Positions 9,895 to 20,762 of a stretch of 64,000 nucleotides of DNA are shown here, in pieces (the stretch's first letter is position 1; each line of letters starts with the position of its first letter). Made by a program: the position numbers and the translations under genes. Below the pieces are notes generated by a model that ran no database searches, was not told where the DNA came from, and saw nothing but the letters and a program-made list of their open reading frames with translations. This DNA comes from Aurifilum marmelostoma (taxonomy: Eukaryota; Ascomycota; Sordariomycetes; Diaporthales; Cryphonectriaceae): NCBI GenBank assembly GCA_027559495.1, contig JAMXSV010000005.1:496001-560000 (forward strand), read 5' to 3'.

Positions 9895-12160
9895 CTATTT
9901 CTCCGTGGTAGTCTCATCAGATGGCCCAGCATCCGCTTTCTCGGCGTCATCGGCCTTGGGGGCATCATCTGCATCTGCTTTTCCGGCGCTGTCGTCAGCC
10001 GCCTCAGTAGTCTTGGCGGGAGACGATGCCTTCGGCTCGGCCGTCTCAGCCGCTGCGGCCTCTGTCGCAGACGTCGCGGCATCCTTGTCGGCTTGTTCCT
10101 CGCCGTTGTCCTTGGCTGGGGCGTCGTCCTCGGCAACCTCCGCAGACGGCGTCTCGACATCTTGTTCCTTCCCATTTGAAGGGGCAGCGTCTCCTTTGGC
10201 AGATTTGGCCCGGACATCGGCGTCGTCTTGCTCGATTGAGGGCACCGCTTCTGCTTCTGCCTCTGCCATGTCAATATCGCCGTCCTTGTCAGTGGCAGCA
10301 GCAGCATCTGTTGACGGAGGTGCAGCGGTGCCCTCGGCCTCTTTCTCGGCGTTCGGCTCCTGCTGCTCAACAGCATCAGCACCGACGTCCTCCATGGTCT
10401 CGTCCGCATCGTCGGCTGCGGCGGGCGTATCAGTGCGCGGGGTTGGCGGCTTGTTGCCATTCCGGCCAAGGACGTCCTCGTAGTCCTCTTGAGCGAAGGG
10501 GTTCTTGTAATCCGTGATAGGTCGCTTCTTGCCATTCGTTTGGTATATGCCGACAGCCTTGTCCATGTCCTCATCGTCGCTCTCTTCAAACTCGTCGTCG
10601 CGGGCCACGTTTTTGTCGGCATTGCGCCGGGTGACACGGACGTCTTTGTTATTGTCTGCATCCTCATCGTCAAGCTCGGCTTCGTCCTCGTCCGTCATGA
10701 CATTTATTCCGTGCCTTGGGACGTCCTGCATCTGGACAGACGGGGCCGGGATGGTCTTCTTGAGGTTCTCGATGACGGCATTCTTGATCTTCTCGAGGTA
10801 CTCAGGACTATTCGCGTTCTCCATATTCGATGGGCGCACATTGAGCTCGTAGTCGGGACCGTAGTACTGTACCATAGTTAGCGCTATCTGAATGTCGGCC
10901 ATAGGAAAGAGGGTACCTGCATCGTAGTATTCATTGTAGGGCAGGACAGGGTCCATCTCCACGCCAACCAGGCGACCTGTCTCGTAGGCCCATGTCCGCG
11001 CGACATTGCGCATAGTATATCCACCGCCGCCGAGAACAAGGGTGGGAAGATTGAACTTGCGCACAAAGTTGACGCAGTTCGCATGACCCCGCATGCTGAG
11101 GTTGAAGCAGCCCAGGCGGTCGCCGGACAGGCTGTCGCCTCCGCATTGAAGGACCACGGCCTCGGGCTGGTAGTACGTCATGACAGCCTCGATAACAGGC
11201 TCGAAGATGGTCTCGTATGTCTGATCGGTAATTCCGTCGCGGAGGGGAAAGTTGACAGCATAGTTTTTCCCGACGCCAATACCGATATCTCTAAGCTCGC
11301 CTGTCCCAGGGAAGTACTCGCCATACTTGTGGAAGGAGACGGTCATGACACGGTCGGTGGTATAGAAAGCCTCCTCGACACCATCGCCGTGGTGGACATC
11401 GATGTCGATGTACAGGACCCGCTTCTTGTAGCGGAGGAGCTCGAGTATGGCAAGGACGATGTCTGCAAGAGTGCCCCGTCAGCAAACGAGGACGCATGGA
11501 ATGGAAGAGTACACGGTGCGTCCAGACATACCGTTGACATAGCAGAAGCCGCTAGCCTCACTTTTCTTGGCGTGATGCAGTCCACCAGCCCAATTGATTG
11601 CGATATCGCACTTTTGTCGGTTTAGACGAGCGGCACCCTCCATGGACCCTCCAGCACTGATGCCACAAAATTCGAACAGACCGTCAAAGACGGGGCAGTC
11701 GTCCCCGACATTGTACTTGGTCTGCTCGCGCATGTAGCTATCCATGTTATCCGGGGTGACTCGCCGGAGGAACTCGATGTACTCGTCTGTGTGGAACTGG
11801 GTCATCTCGTTGACGACGGCAGGCTTCGCACGCTGTGTAATCAGAGCTCGCGTCAGAGAGAGGTACTCCTCGTAGCAGCTGGCTTTCGCCCCACAGTCAC
11901 ACGCTCGTTATTGAATAGCTTGCAGAGGAGCGATTACTCACGTAAACCTCCAGATATTTGTACACATTGTAGTTCATGACCAGGCTGTGTGCGAGCCGGA
12001 TACGGTGAGGCTTCATGGGATGACCTGTGACGTAGGCATAGTTGCCAATGTCGGAGTCGTAGAAGTAGGCGACTTGTTTCTTGGTTGTGTTCAGCTTGGT
12101 GTAGAGGGGCCTGGAGCGGTCGACTCCAGCAGGGTCTTTGTCTCTAGATGAGCTGTCCAT
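9895..12160 (-). CDS. rpd3: class I histone deacetylase RPD3/RpdA
   Basis: Four exons: 12160..11942, 11832..11532, 11462..10921 and 10866..9895, giving 677 residues. The enzyme removes acetyl groups from histone lysines in Rpd3 co-repressor complexes in the nucleus. Visible motifs are the active-site dyad GGLHHAKK (H159, H160), zinc ligands D195 and H197 in IDIDVHHGDG, the third ligand in QCGGDSLSGD, and GGGGYT. The first two introns are ordinary GT-AG. The third, 54 bases long, is unusual: only a GC donor keeps phase, and removing it restores the family sequence around NEYYD/YYGPDYEL. It has a CTAAC branch site. Left unspliced it would insert 18 in-frame residues. The C-terminal 250 residues form an acidic Ala/Glu/Asp-rich tail, in line with the long C-terminal extension known from filamentous-fungal RpdA. 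It faces RPN11. Confidence 0.93.
10867..10920 (-). other. probable GC-AG intron in rpd3
   Basis: The 54-base in-frame segment reads GCAGGT at its 5' side, CTAAC near its middle-3' part and TACAG at its end. A GT donor four bases further in would break phase, so GC-AG splicing is the consistent reading. Confidence 0.65.
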
Positions 12161-12911
12161 CTTGGGCAGTCTTCCTCGAGTGGTTCCAAGCAGGCGGGGA
12201 ACAAGCGACAGTGGAGGATGGATGCTGTGGATGTATCGAGTGTGTATGGGATGTATGGGCTGGACCAAAAACTGGATTGAGGGTGTCGTAGAAAGCTGGA
12301 AAGGTCGGATTGAGTTTATAGAAAAAGAAAAACAAGACTTCAAGGTACAAGTAGGACAAAGTCGGTGGTACTGCCAAGAAAAAGGCTCCTGTTGAGGAGG
12401 GCAGTTCTAGAAAGTGATGGTGATGTGAGGAACCATGGTGATCTTGAATTAGAGGCAGCGCATCCAGGCCAGGAAGTTTGGGGTCAGCCCCGGTCAGAGC
12501 TCTGTGCCTGCCCGCGGTCACTGCAAGACTATCTGACCTATCCCTGTGCTGTTATGATGTAGTGACCTAGCTTTGTCATTGGTCGGATAAGACCACCCAA
12601 GCCCCAGCTGAGGTAAGCACTCGGGGAGCTTTGATGGCCACTGTGGGACCAGGTCCAGTTGGTCAGTCAGTCCAGCAGTTAGTCCTCTAGGCTGCCCAGA
12701 GCTGTCGTCAACCTGGAGACCTCCAGAGTCGCGAAACACAAACCTCCAGCATCATCAAATCTAGCCCATTCATTTCCTCCTGCCACCACTGCCTCCCAGT
12801 TACCACTTCACATTTTCATAAAGATCTGAAATCGTCCAGGTCTTTCTATCTTCCGAGGCCCTCTCAAATTTCCCCTCTCTCAATTTCCGACCGCCAGATC
12901 GCCTGCCCAAG
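12161..12911. promoter_or_regulatory. shared divergent promoter of rpd3 and rpn11
   Basis: The 751 bases lie between the two start codons of divergent housekeeping genes. The RPN11 side carries C/T-rich tracts typical of fungal core promoters. A minus-strand GGTGGCAGG at 12779-12787 matches seven of nine bases of the yeast proteasome element GGTGGCAAA, which may be chance. No TATA box is evident. Confidence 0.6.
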
Positions 12912-14071
12912 ATGGATCTCCGGGGTCTGCTCGGCGGCACGCGAGGCCAGCTAGGTGGCGCTCAGCCTGGATCTGTTCGTACCCCTGTGGTCGACTTGGT
13001 GATCTGTTTTGCCCGATTCGTATGTCATCCACTGACTTCTGCTTGCATTGGTAGGACAATTCAAACCTCATCGACAATTCCGAGACCGTTTACATATCCT
13101 CTCTCGCCCTCCTCAAGATGCTGCGGCACGGCCGAGCAGGTGTGCCCATGGAGGTTATGGGTTTGATGTTGGGAGAGTTTGTCGATGACTTCACCGTCAG
13201 GGTCGTGGATGTGTTTGCCATGCCACAAAGTGGTACTGGCGTCAGTGTCGAGGCCGTAGACCCTGTCTTCCAGATGAAGATGATGGAGATGCTGCGGCAG
13301 ACGGGAAGGTAAGGATCTCGACTTTGCTGCCTGGCTGCGTGTGCAAGAAAGGACCGCCATGCTGACCAACGTATTCTGGTAGACCCGAGTCCGTCGTGGG
13401 TTGGTACCACTCGCATCCTGGTTTCGGTTGTTGGCTCTCTAGTGTCGACATCAACACCCAACAGTCCTTCGAGCAACTTACCCCCTCGCGCCGTCGCCGT
13501 TGTCGTCGACCCCATCCAGTCCGTCAAGGGCAAGGTTGTCATCGATGCCTTCCGTCTGATCAATCCACAGTCTCTGATGCTGGGGCAGGAGCCCCGCCAG
13601 AGCACGTCCAACCTGGGCCACCTGAACAAGCCCTCTATCCAAGCGCTGATTCATGGCCTGAACCGACACTACTACTCGATCGGAATCAACTACCGCAAGA
13701 CGGCTCTCGAGGAGAACATGCTCATGAACCTGCACAAGCAGCCATGGACCGAGGCACTGCAGATGGACGACTTCTGCGCAGAAGGCGATCGCAACAAGGA
13801 GAGGCTCGAGAGGCTGGTGAGCCTGGCCGAGGGCTACGAGAAGAGGGTCAAGGAGGAGACGGAGCTCACCAAGGACCAGTTGAAGACGCGTTATGTGGGC
13901 AAGCTTGACCCCAAGAAGCACCTGGAGGATGTGGGCCAGCAGCTCATCGAGGACAACATCGTGGCCGTGTCCAAGCAAATGATCGACAAGGAGGCGACGA
14001 TGCCCAAGAAGGACGCAACGAATGGCGCAAAAGATGCAACGAACGGGGGAGGCATGGACATTGACGGCTAA
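12912..14071 (+). CDS. rpn11: 26S proteasome deubiquitinase subunit RPN11, one-base frameshift
   Basis: Exons 12912..12974, 13055..13308 and 13383..14071. RPN11 is the JAMM metalloprotease of the proteasome lid that cuts ubiquitin chains from substrates. The N-terminal MPN part (GVPMEVMGLMLG, with the conserved Glu) and the full JAMM motif HSHPGFGCWLSSVD (two zinc His and the Asp) are present. The first donor is an unusual GTTCGT, chosen because it alone keeps phase. After SFEQLT the frame shifts: a run of five C at 13481..13485 needs to be four to read on as PRAVAVVVDPIQ. Corrected, the product is 334 residues, the normal family length, ending in GGGMDIDG. Since RPN11 is essential in yeasts, a sequencing or assembly error is likelier than a true null. 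Confidence 0.93.
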
Positions 14072-14760
14072 CAGCGGCCGCTGCTTTCGAGACCCGAGTA
14101 ATGATACGACTCATGGGAGGGCATAATGGTTATTGTACGACTACCCGCGGCGTTAAGACTTGGTTTGGGCATTGGAGAGGTCAACCGGTAGATAGGTAGA
14201 CAAAGGAACATCTGTCTTGCCCCAACTTGCGTTCCGCAAGTCTCGCCCCTGTTTACTGCGGTAACGTCTCAGCTCTGCTGTGTGTATGTATTGTTGGGAT
14301 TAGCTCTTTCTGTCCTGGTCTCCAAGGTCGCTGTGTCATGGTGACAAAGACAAGTCGGTTGTTCCGAGGTGGCTCGGCTCCAAGAGTCAAGTGACTCTTT
14401 TAAGGCAGAAGAACATTGCTCTTGTGCGATACCAGCTGCCATGCTTTGTCTTCCTCGGACACCTCTCACAAAGGTCCATATTGAACCTCGTGGACAGCAG
14501 CATTGTGTACAGACAAGGCCACTGTTACAATCGTTGTCGAGCATTCCCGCTGCAGCTTTAAATATGCGGTCATCATCCGTCTTCTTGCGACTTGGTCATC
14601 TCCTTTTCATCACGCACAACACCATCCCCATCATCACCTCCCAGATCATCGCTGCAAGACACACCAGCCTGGTAAGTATCACCCCTGGTGGGTACTTGTT
14701 CATCGCTCATATCAACAGCTTTTCTCTGTGAGCGGTTTTACCCCCTACTCCTCCGACGAG
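14072..14760. promoter_or_regulatory. spacer with a possible 5'UTR intron
   Basis: The spacer separates RPN11 from the next gene. A GTAAGT at 14672 and an AACAG acceptor at 14717-14718 would form a 47-base intron in the leader of the gene starting at 14761. The frame is open upstream of that ATG, but the composition there does not look coding. Confidence 0.4.
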
Positions 14761-16239
14761 ATGGCTGGCCTTCTTGATTGGTGCTTTCCACGTCCGCGAA
14801 AGGATGGAGGCGATGAACTGACGCCACTAGGACCCGATAGCAGGAGGATGATGATGAACCAAAAGCTTCAGGACAACCTGGCCAGACAGAGACAGCCAGC
14901 AGGCCCGGCTGTGCCTGCGCCCACCTATCGCCCTAGCAACCCCAACCCATACGCCCACCAGAGCCCTCAGCATGCTTCCCAAGGCCGCACCAGCCTGCAC
15001 TCGCGTCCTATGGACGCTATCTATGCGCAACTACTATGGAACGTGGACTGTGCACTTAAACATTCGAAGTACTTCCTGAGCGGACGTGGTGCTCTGTACA
15101 TCTGGGCCTGCTCGGAGGTCACTGATGTGGGCTACTTCAGCCTCACAGCCCCTAACTCGGCACGACGGACCACAAAGGCGTGGTTGACGTCGCACTTGGG
15201 TGTGACTGGGACCTTTATCGGATCCACCGAGGAAGACGATCTCGTCATGTTCACCGCCCTTGGTCTGGCCAGGCCAATCCACGTCCGACTGCGGTACATC
15301 GACGACCGTGAGTTCAACCTCAAGTCGACCACGCGCATCACGTTTCGGTACCAGGACATGTACGGCCAGACTGACGATGTCTCCTGCGCCATTCTCAGCC
15401 TCCCTGCGATGGTGGATGGCGTTTGCAGTATGTGGCTCTCGGAGCCTGATGGCATGGTCAGGACGGTCATCGCCAATCACATCTTCTCCATTCTCGACCG
15501 CATCGTGCAGATCGACTTTTTGATCGCCGGTGCGGGTCCCCTCACCGCGGGCGAGTGCCCTAGTGTGATGGACCGTAAGTTCTGGACTGCCTTCACAAGC
15601 ATATACTCACAGGCTCCCGCGCTCTTTGCGAAGTGTGGACTGCCTATCCCGAATTCTGGGGTCGTGAGCAGGCCATCCCAACCTAATGCAGCCATTGATG
15701 GTTCCCGGCAGCGCCCTCCTGTGCCGCCAAAGGACGGCATACCCGGTTATGAGAGCCCTCGTCGAGCCCCTGCCCCTCCTGTGACAAGACACAATGGACG
15801 TAGCCTCACTGATCCTGCATCGTCCTCATCAAGGCAGCCTTCGTCAACGCCATCTGCGTCTTCCAAGCCATCTTCCTCGCGCCCATCTGCTGCTGAGGGA
15901 GGCCCGTCTCAGCCTTCTCGCCGGACACAGACCACCCCTCACTCCTCCGACAAGGCCAAGACTAAGCCCTCCTCGTCGTCACCACGGCACGTCTCTGCCC
16001 CTGAGACTCGAACCGGCATCGCCACCTTCTTTGGCCTGGCCAAGTCTTCACAGGCTGAAGAGCGCCGCCGCCAGCATGACCTTGAACAGCAGCGGCAGGC
16101 GGAGCGTGCTCACGCGCGGATGGCGGCGCAGATCCAGCGCGGCCGTGAGCGTGACCGGGAGAGGAACTGGCACACGCGCAAGGCCCAGGAGCGGATGGAT
16201 GCTGCTGCTGCTGCTGCGACGCAGAAGCCTTCTTCCTAG
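14761..16239 (+). CDS. uncharacterised protein with conserved N-terminal half and disordered, coiled-coil tail
   Basis: One exon, 492 residues from the ATG at 14761 (MAGLLDWCFPRPRK). I do not recognise the family. Residues about 85-300 look globular, with alternating hydrophobic segments and few low-complexity stretches. Residues about 310-430 are Ser/Pro-rich and likely disordered, including PPVPPK and APAPP proline motifs that could bind SH3 domains. The last 70 residues are a strongly charged Arg/Glu/Gln helix, likely coiled coil. There is no signal peptide or membrane helix, so it is probably cytosolic. The earlier in-frame start at 14503 would add residues read from the leader and is less likely. 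Confidence 0.75.
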   Translation: MAGLLDWCFPRPRKDGGDELTPLGPDSRRMMMNQKLQDNLARQRQPAGPAVPAPTYRPSNPNPYAHQSPQHASQGRTSLHSRPMDAIYAQLLWNVDCALKHSKYFLSGRGALYIWACSEVTDVGYFSLTAPNSARRTTKAWLTSHLGVTGTFIGSTEEDDLVMFTALGLARPIHVRLRYIDDREFNLKSTTRITFRYQDMYGQTDDVSCAILSLPAMVDGVCSMWLSEPDGMVRTVIANHIFSILDRIVQIDFLIAGAGPLTAGECPSVMDRKFWTAFTSIYSQAPALFAKCGLPIPNSGVVSRPSQPNAAIDGSRQRPPVPPKDGIPGYESPRRAPAPPVTRHNGRSLTDPASSSSRQPSSTPSASSKPSSSRPSAAEGGPSQPSRRTQTTPHSSDKAKTKPSSSSPRHVSAPETRTGIATFFGLAKSSQAEERRRQHDLEQQRQAERAHARMAAQIQRGRERDRERNWHTRKAQERMDAAAAAATQKPSS

Positions 16240-16714
16240 CCGTATTCCCTGGCTCGATCAGTCTCGCGAAGTTTTGCCATCCCAAACTCTTGATTGTCTG
16301 ATTATGATGTTAATGGTGAGAGCCCACTGACATGACCAGATATCTCAGTTTTCTTGTCTCGATTTCCTTATTTTTTGATTTTATAGACTGCTGTACGATA
16401 GGTAAGACAATACATGGTAGGTCCAATCTTGCTTTCCCATCTTCCCTCAATTTGACTGTGAGAGGAACAAGCTCAAGAAAAGTCATGTGATCTGTTCATA
16501 GCACCTTACAAAATGTTCCATGGTTTGGCCAATCTGTTGTGAATGTTTGAATGAATAGTGATGTTGGGGTACTCGACTTCTGGTTGTATGTATGGCTAAG
16601 TAAAAACCTTGGATTGCACTGTGCAGTGCACGGCGCCGTCAGCTTCTCTTCGAGACCGTCAACGATCACAATTCCATAATAAAAAATTAAAAAAAAATCA
16701 AGCTCAACCGGCTT
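16240..16714. other. intergenic spacer between convergent genes
   Basis: This is 3' flanking sequence of two converging genes, with AT-rich segments suitable for polyadenylation. No coding signal was seen. Confidence 0.5.
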
Positions 16715-17271
16715 CTACATACCGATGCCCTCGTCATCCGTTCGCACGCCATCCGTTTCCGCCCCTTCGTCCTCCTCCCCAGCCGTCGTGTTCCCAGAAG
16801 TCATGGCCCCGGCCTTCTTCATCGCCTTGCGCTCCCTGCGCAGCTGCTTGATGCTCTTCTCGTGGTCCGGCTTGACCCTGGGCTTCTTGAGCTTCTTGGG
16901 TCCCTTGACAGGCCACTCCTCGTTCTCCTTGTTGCGCTCGTTTTCCCTTTCGCGCTCCTGCTCCTCGCGGCTGCTCTTGGCCTCGCGCTCCTCGCGCTTC
17001 TTGGCCGCAGTGCACTTGACACAGCTGGTGTACTTGGCGTAGTAGTTTTCTGAGTGCACAGAGCACTCTAGGTAGTGGCCCTGCGTGATGCATCTTTTGG
17101 CGCCCACCTGACCACAAACGGGGCTTTTGTGGTGGTGGGGGTGTAATGGTTAGTCAGGGCCATGTGAATATCAGATGAGAGGTTGAGAAAGGGTGTGAGT
17201 AGAGACAAGAGAGAGGAGGAGATGCTGACCTACCAGTGATGGCCATGGAAGGATGGCATCCTGAATAGCAT
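16715..17271 (-). CDS. small cysteine-motif protein with basic coiled coil
   Basis: Two exons, 17271..17234 and 17123..16715, give 148 residues; a second in-frame ATG lies at 17259. The 110-base intron runs from GTAGGT to AAAAG, with CTGACTAAC as branch region. The junction completes a Cys codon, creating a CPVCGQ pair. Further cysteines follow (KRC, LEC, and a second CxxC in SCVKC), so the first 50 residues resemble the short N-terminal cysteine/histidine modules common in ascomycete proteins of unknown role. The rest is a highly charged Lys/Glu/Arg helix and an acidic tail. Zinc binding is inferred, not shown. Confidence 0.65.
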
Positions 17272-18853
17272 AATTCTGTGATTGTCTTTGTGACAACTCG
17301 ATGGGATTGAAGAGTATCCTGGTGCTGCCTGTTTGTAATACGACAAGAGAAGGACATGAAAGTGTGGTCAGACTCTTCTGTCAGATCTGATTCTGGACTC
17401 TGATGGGTTTTGTAATTTTCTGGAAGATTCTCGAGAGTGCGGTGTTGCCCTAATGCATGCACCCGAGATGCTCTGGTTGATATGTATGTTATGACAACAA
17501 CGTGTTGTTCTCTGAGCCACCTGTTTACAGGTCTGGGCCTGACTATTAGATGCACCCACTTGATTCACAGGATTACCTGCATCCCAGGTGGAAGGGGAAA
17601 AGCTCACACCGAAGAGCTGCAGTGACAGGTCAGATCGCACTCCTATTGCTACCCAAATGGACGCACCATGAAGAGGTGTACTGTGCGGAACGGATAGGCG
17701 CAGGCAGCCGATAATCATGTGCCAGATTTGAGCTTCCCTGGTCGATTGGACACGCTTGAACCTTCACGTATCGATCGTTGGTAGGTGGCATCTCGGTAAG
17801 GCAATATAAAGAAAAATAAATATATATATATATATATACATATTTATATACACAGGAGTCCCCACAGTCCTCGAACTGTGAAACCTTGCCACAGAGGACG
17901 TGTTGCCTGCAGATATTAGTGGAAAGGGTGACCTCAATCTTTACATCCACGTTTGCAAGACCGAGGACGTTGTTGTGATAGACCACAGAAATTGGAATTA
18001 GTTGAAGGGCTCTAGTCATTTATAAACATTCTCATAGGCCGATTCCGAGGGGCGCTTGATGCTGTGGAAGAACATATACTTGTCCTTCGGCCTCATGGGC
18101 GAGGCAGTCTTTTGATGATCCTGGTCTTCCTGATCCTCAAGGTGATACATGCGACACTCTGGCTTTTCCCTTTTCTTTTCGCATCAGCCTTTCCGGATTT
18201 CCTTGTCACGAGATTCGGTCCGAAAGTATCATACGGTTGCTAGATAGTCTACCCGAGCATCTGCTAGACTTTAGAAGACGCAGATATATTTGATCCGACC
18301 AACTGGTTGTTTTCTCTTTATATTGGGAAACACTAAACACTAAGAGTCCCTTCTGTGACCAGCACATGGCAAGTGTGGAGATCATGAGATATACCGATCG
18401 TGTCACAGAGGAGCAGATCTCGGCTCCTGGCGTCAAGTTTGCATGGTACCCTTATAAGAGGGCGTTCGTAGCAAACAATCCCATAACATGGGAACTGCGT
18501 TTGCTGACTTTTTCCCGGGCACGACAGCAATCCCCATATTACCACTTGCTGCATGCTCAAGAACAGAGCACGGGTTCGAGTATCACCTCGTATTGCAATT
18601 CGCCCATTCTTTCTCTACCCCAGGAATCCCATGATAGGCAGTCAGTGTACAGAGCAATGATACTGGGTGACGTGGTCTATATAGTAAGAGAGATCACGCT
18701 GCTGGACTTGCAAGCGAATCATACTTGGCAACACAAGATCTAGTTGAGAAGGAGGTTCATCCCTAACACGTCGTAGACAACACCTACCCACCAAGTATCC
18801 TGCAGGTTGAGACGAGGAAAACTCATGCATATGGAAAGAACACAATACCTGCT
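17272..18853. other. 1.6-kb intergenic region
   Basis: Open frames here are short and mutually overlapping, and none has a domain or exon-like borders. A TA-rich run lies at about 17818-17852. Confidence 0.45.
17818..17852. repeat. TA-rich simple repeat
   Basis: Alternating T and A for about 20 bases, then ACATATTTATATAC. Confidence 0.8.
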
Positions 18854-19432
18854 TCAGGGCAGTAACATATAAACACGCACAGCCCCAGCAAACGAATGCC
18901 CCAGGTCTTGGTCATCACGAGCCTCGGAGGCGGTATGTATAATAATCTCATCCCCACCTTCTTGTATAACATCCAGGCACTCGAGGCTTCTTCTCGCCGC
19001 CCACTTGAGACATGTGCACGTCGCTGACCTCGTCTCCTCGATGGCGGATAAAACCCTCAAGTCGCTGATATGGGGTGAGAGGAGGACTTGTATCTGAGGT
19101 TCGAGCTCAAGTGGACCTCTCTGCAGCCAACGTGCCTTGAGGATTCGCTGCCGTCGTGAGATCGGTGACCGAGAAGAGAAATCGGGGCGCAGAAGATGAT
19201 AGCGCTGCTTTGCACAGTGCCAGCTGGCGATGTTGATTGCCTGTGTCGGTAGTGGAAGAGACTGCGAAGGCGGGGAGGAGACGACCTGGGCAGGACACTC
19301 GGTACTGACCACCGCGTTCACCTTGACAAGCTCCGTCTTGTTCTCGGTGAAGTAATTGCCGCCGACTGGGGTTGCGCGTGCACATCGGCGAGCGGCGAGA
19401 CGCAGGTGTCTACTGGTAGCGACGAATAACAA
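18854..19432 (-). CDS. possible uncharacterised open frame
   Basis: A 192-codon frame on the minus strand, with a second overlapping frame upstream (19318-19563), suggests a two-exon or degenerate gene. The predicted protein is mixed in composition, has no signal peptide and matches no motif I recognise. Its first codon is not ATG. It could be a chance frame in GC-rich sequence, so I list it only because no other gene explains the stretch. Confidence 0.2.
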   Translation of the reverse strand: MLFVATSRHLRLAARRCARATPVGGNYFTENKTELVKVNAVVSTECPAQVVSSPPSQSLPLPTQAINIASWHCAKQRYHLLRPDFSSRSPISRRQRILKARWLQRGPLELEPQIQVLLSPHISDLRVLSAIEETRSATCTCLKWAARRSLECLDVIQEGGDEIIIHTASEARDDQDLGHSFAGAVRVYMLLP

Positions 19433-19822
19433 GGTTCACCTGTAATTTTCGCTGATTCTGTGAATGGATCAATATCAATGTCTGGCATAATATCGTTTAC
19501 AGCGTTGGCAGTGATGATTTGTGTCCGTGGTAGACGGGGCAGCCATGGACGAGCCAAATACAACGACTCCAGAAAAACAAGGGCCGACGGTCAGTCTTGC
19601 ATCTACGTCGCAATCACATGGATAAAGTGAAACAAAAAGAAGTCATGAGCAAGTGGTCAATGACTCGAATCGTGAGCAAGACCATCTTGTGCGTCGTCAG
19701 TTGACCATCAGAACAATAGAACATTCTCCATGGAAGATATTATCTCCAGGGTCGTATATGAAGAGCAGCACCCATACTGCCTGAATGGGAGTTCGGAAGA
19801 CGCCGGATGCAGGAGGGCAAAG

Positions 19823-19857
19823 GGTGTGTGGGTGTGTGTGTGTGTGTGTGTGTGTGG
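19823..19857. repeat. TG microsatellite
   Basis: About 17 TG units with one GG interruption. Confidence 0.85.
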
Positions 19858-20732
19858 GGTGGAATGTGATCCCGCATGCTGGGGTTCTTATGCAGGTAGA
19901 GATTTTTACTTTTCCTTCCCCTGCAGGATACTGGTGACCGAGATTTGAATAAGGACGAAAGAGGAAGAATTTTTCTGATGCAATGCAGCACGGGGCCAGT
20001 AAAGTGTGGTAGGGGGAGCCAGCCAGAGATGACGGTGGGCGGCGCCTCCAGATCGGATACCGGCATAAGCGAAGGTCTCGGACGTCCGCATGCAACCTTG
20101 GGATGCATCACCCATGTGGAGAGATCTAGCTGGCCCTGCTACCACCGTAGGTATTCCCGTAAAGTGGTCTGGAGAAATCAAGTACCAGGTGGGTACGTGT
20201 GCTGTAGGTAATACTATCTTGATATATCTCATTCCTCCTCAGTGCTTCTTGGGGGGTCTGAGCTGGCGTTGACTCGATAGAATCGAGTGATGTTATCAGC
20301 ATTGTTATCTTCCGTTGATTAGAGATCCAGCGCGGCCCCTGGCTTTATTCCCTTAGGGCGACCCACACAGGAAGACCGCACCGAGAAGACCCTCTTTCCG
20401 GCTGCGTGTCTGTGTACCATGTGAGAAGGCTGTTATGTAGTCGAGAGGACGTCAACAGCGGATTGGCCGCAGCCAGGAGACGGAACGAAAGAGGGCTGAA
20501 AAGGGAAAAGTAGAGAAGTGATGAATCAATAACACAGAGGGCTCGTGTTCTACTGCAGCCTGCAGATAAGCAGCAGGAATCCTACCCTCCTCCCCCACGT
20601 CCATGGCTGATGCTGTGCGTACTATAAAATTCGAATCTGTCCAAGGCCTCCTCCTCCTTCTTCCCACCCCTCCCTCTTCTGATATGCTGCCACACCCACC
20701 ACCATTGCCACCGCTACCGCTCTGGGGAAGAA

Positions 20733-20762
20733 GAGAGAGAGAGAGAGAGAAAGAGAGGGATC
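20733..20762. repeat. GA microsatellite
   Basis: An imperfect GA repeat about 560 bases before the permease start. Confidence 0.75.

Noticed and set aside
14503..14760. 86-residue upstream extension of the unknown protein at 14761
   Set aside because: A likely leader intron (14672-14718) lies inside it, and its His-rich sequence resembles translated leader.
18540..18600. GGTTCGAGTATCACC resembling a tRNA T-arm
   Set aside because: No matching acceptor, D or anticodon arms can be folded around it, so no tRNA is called.
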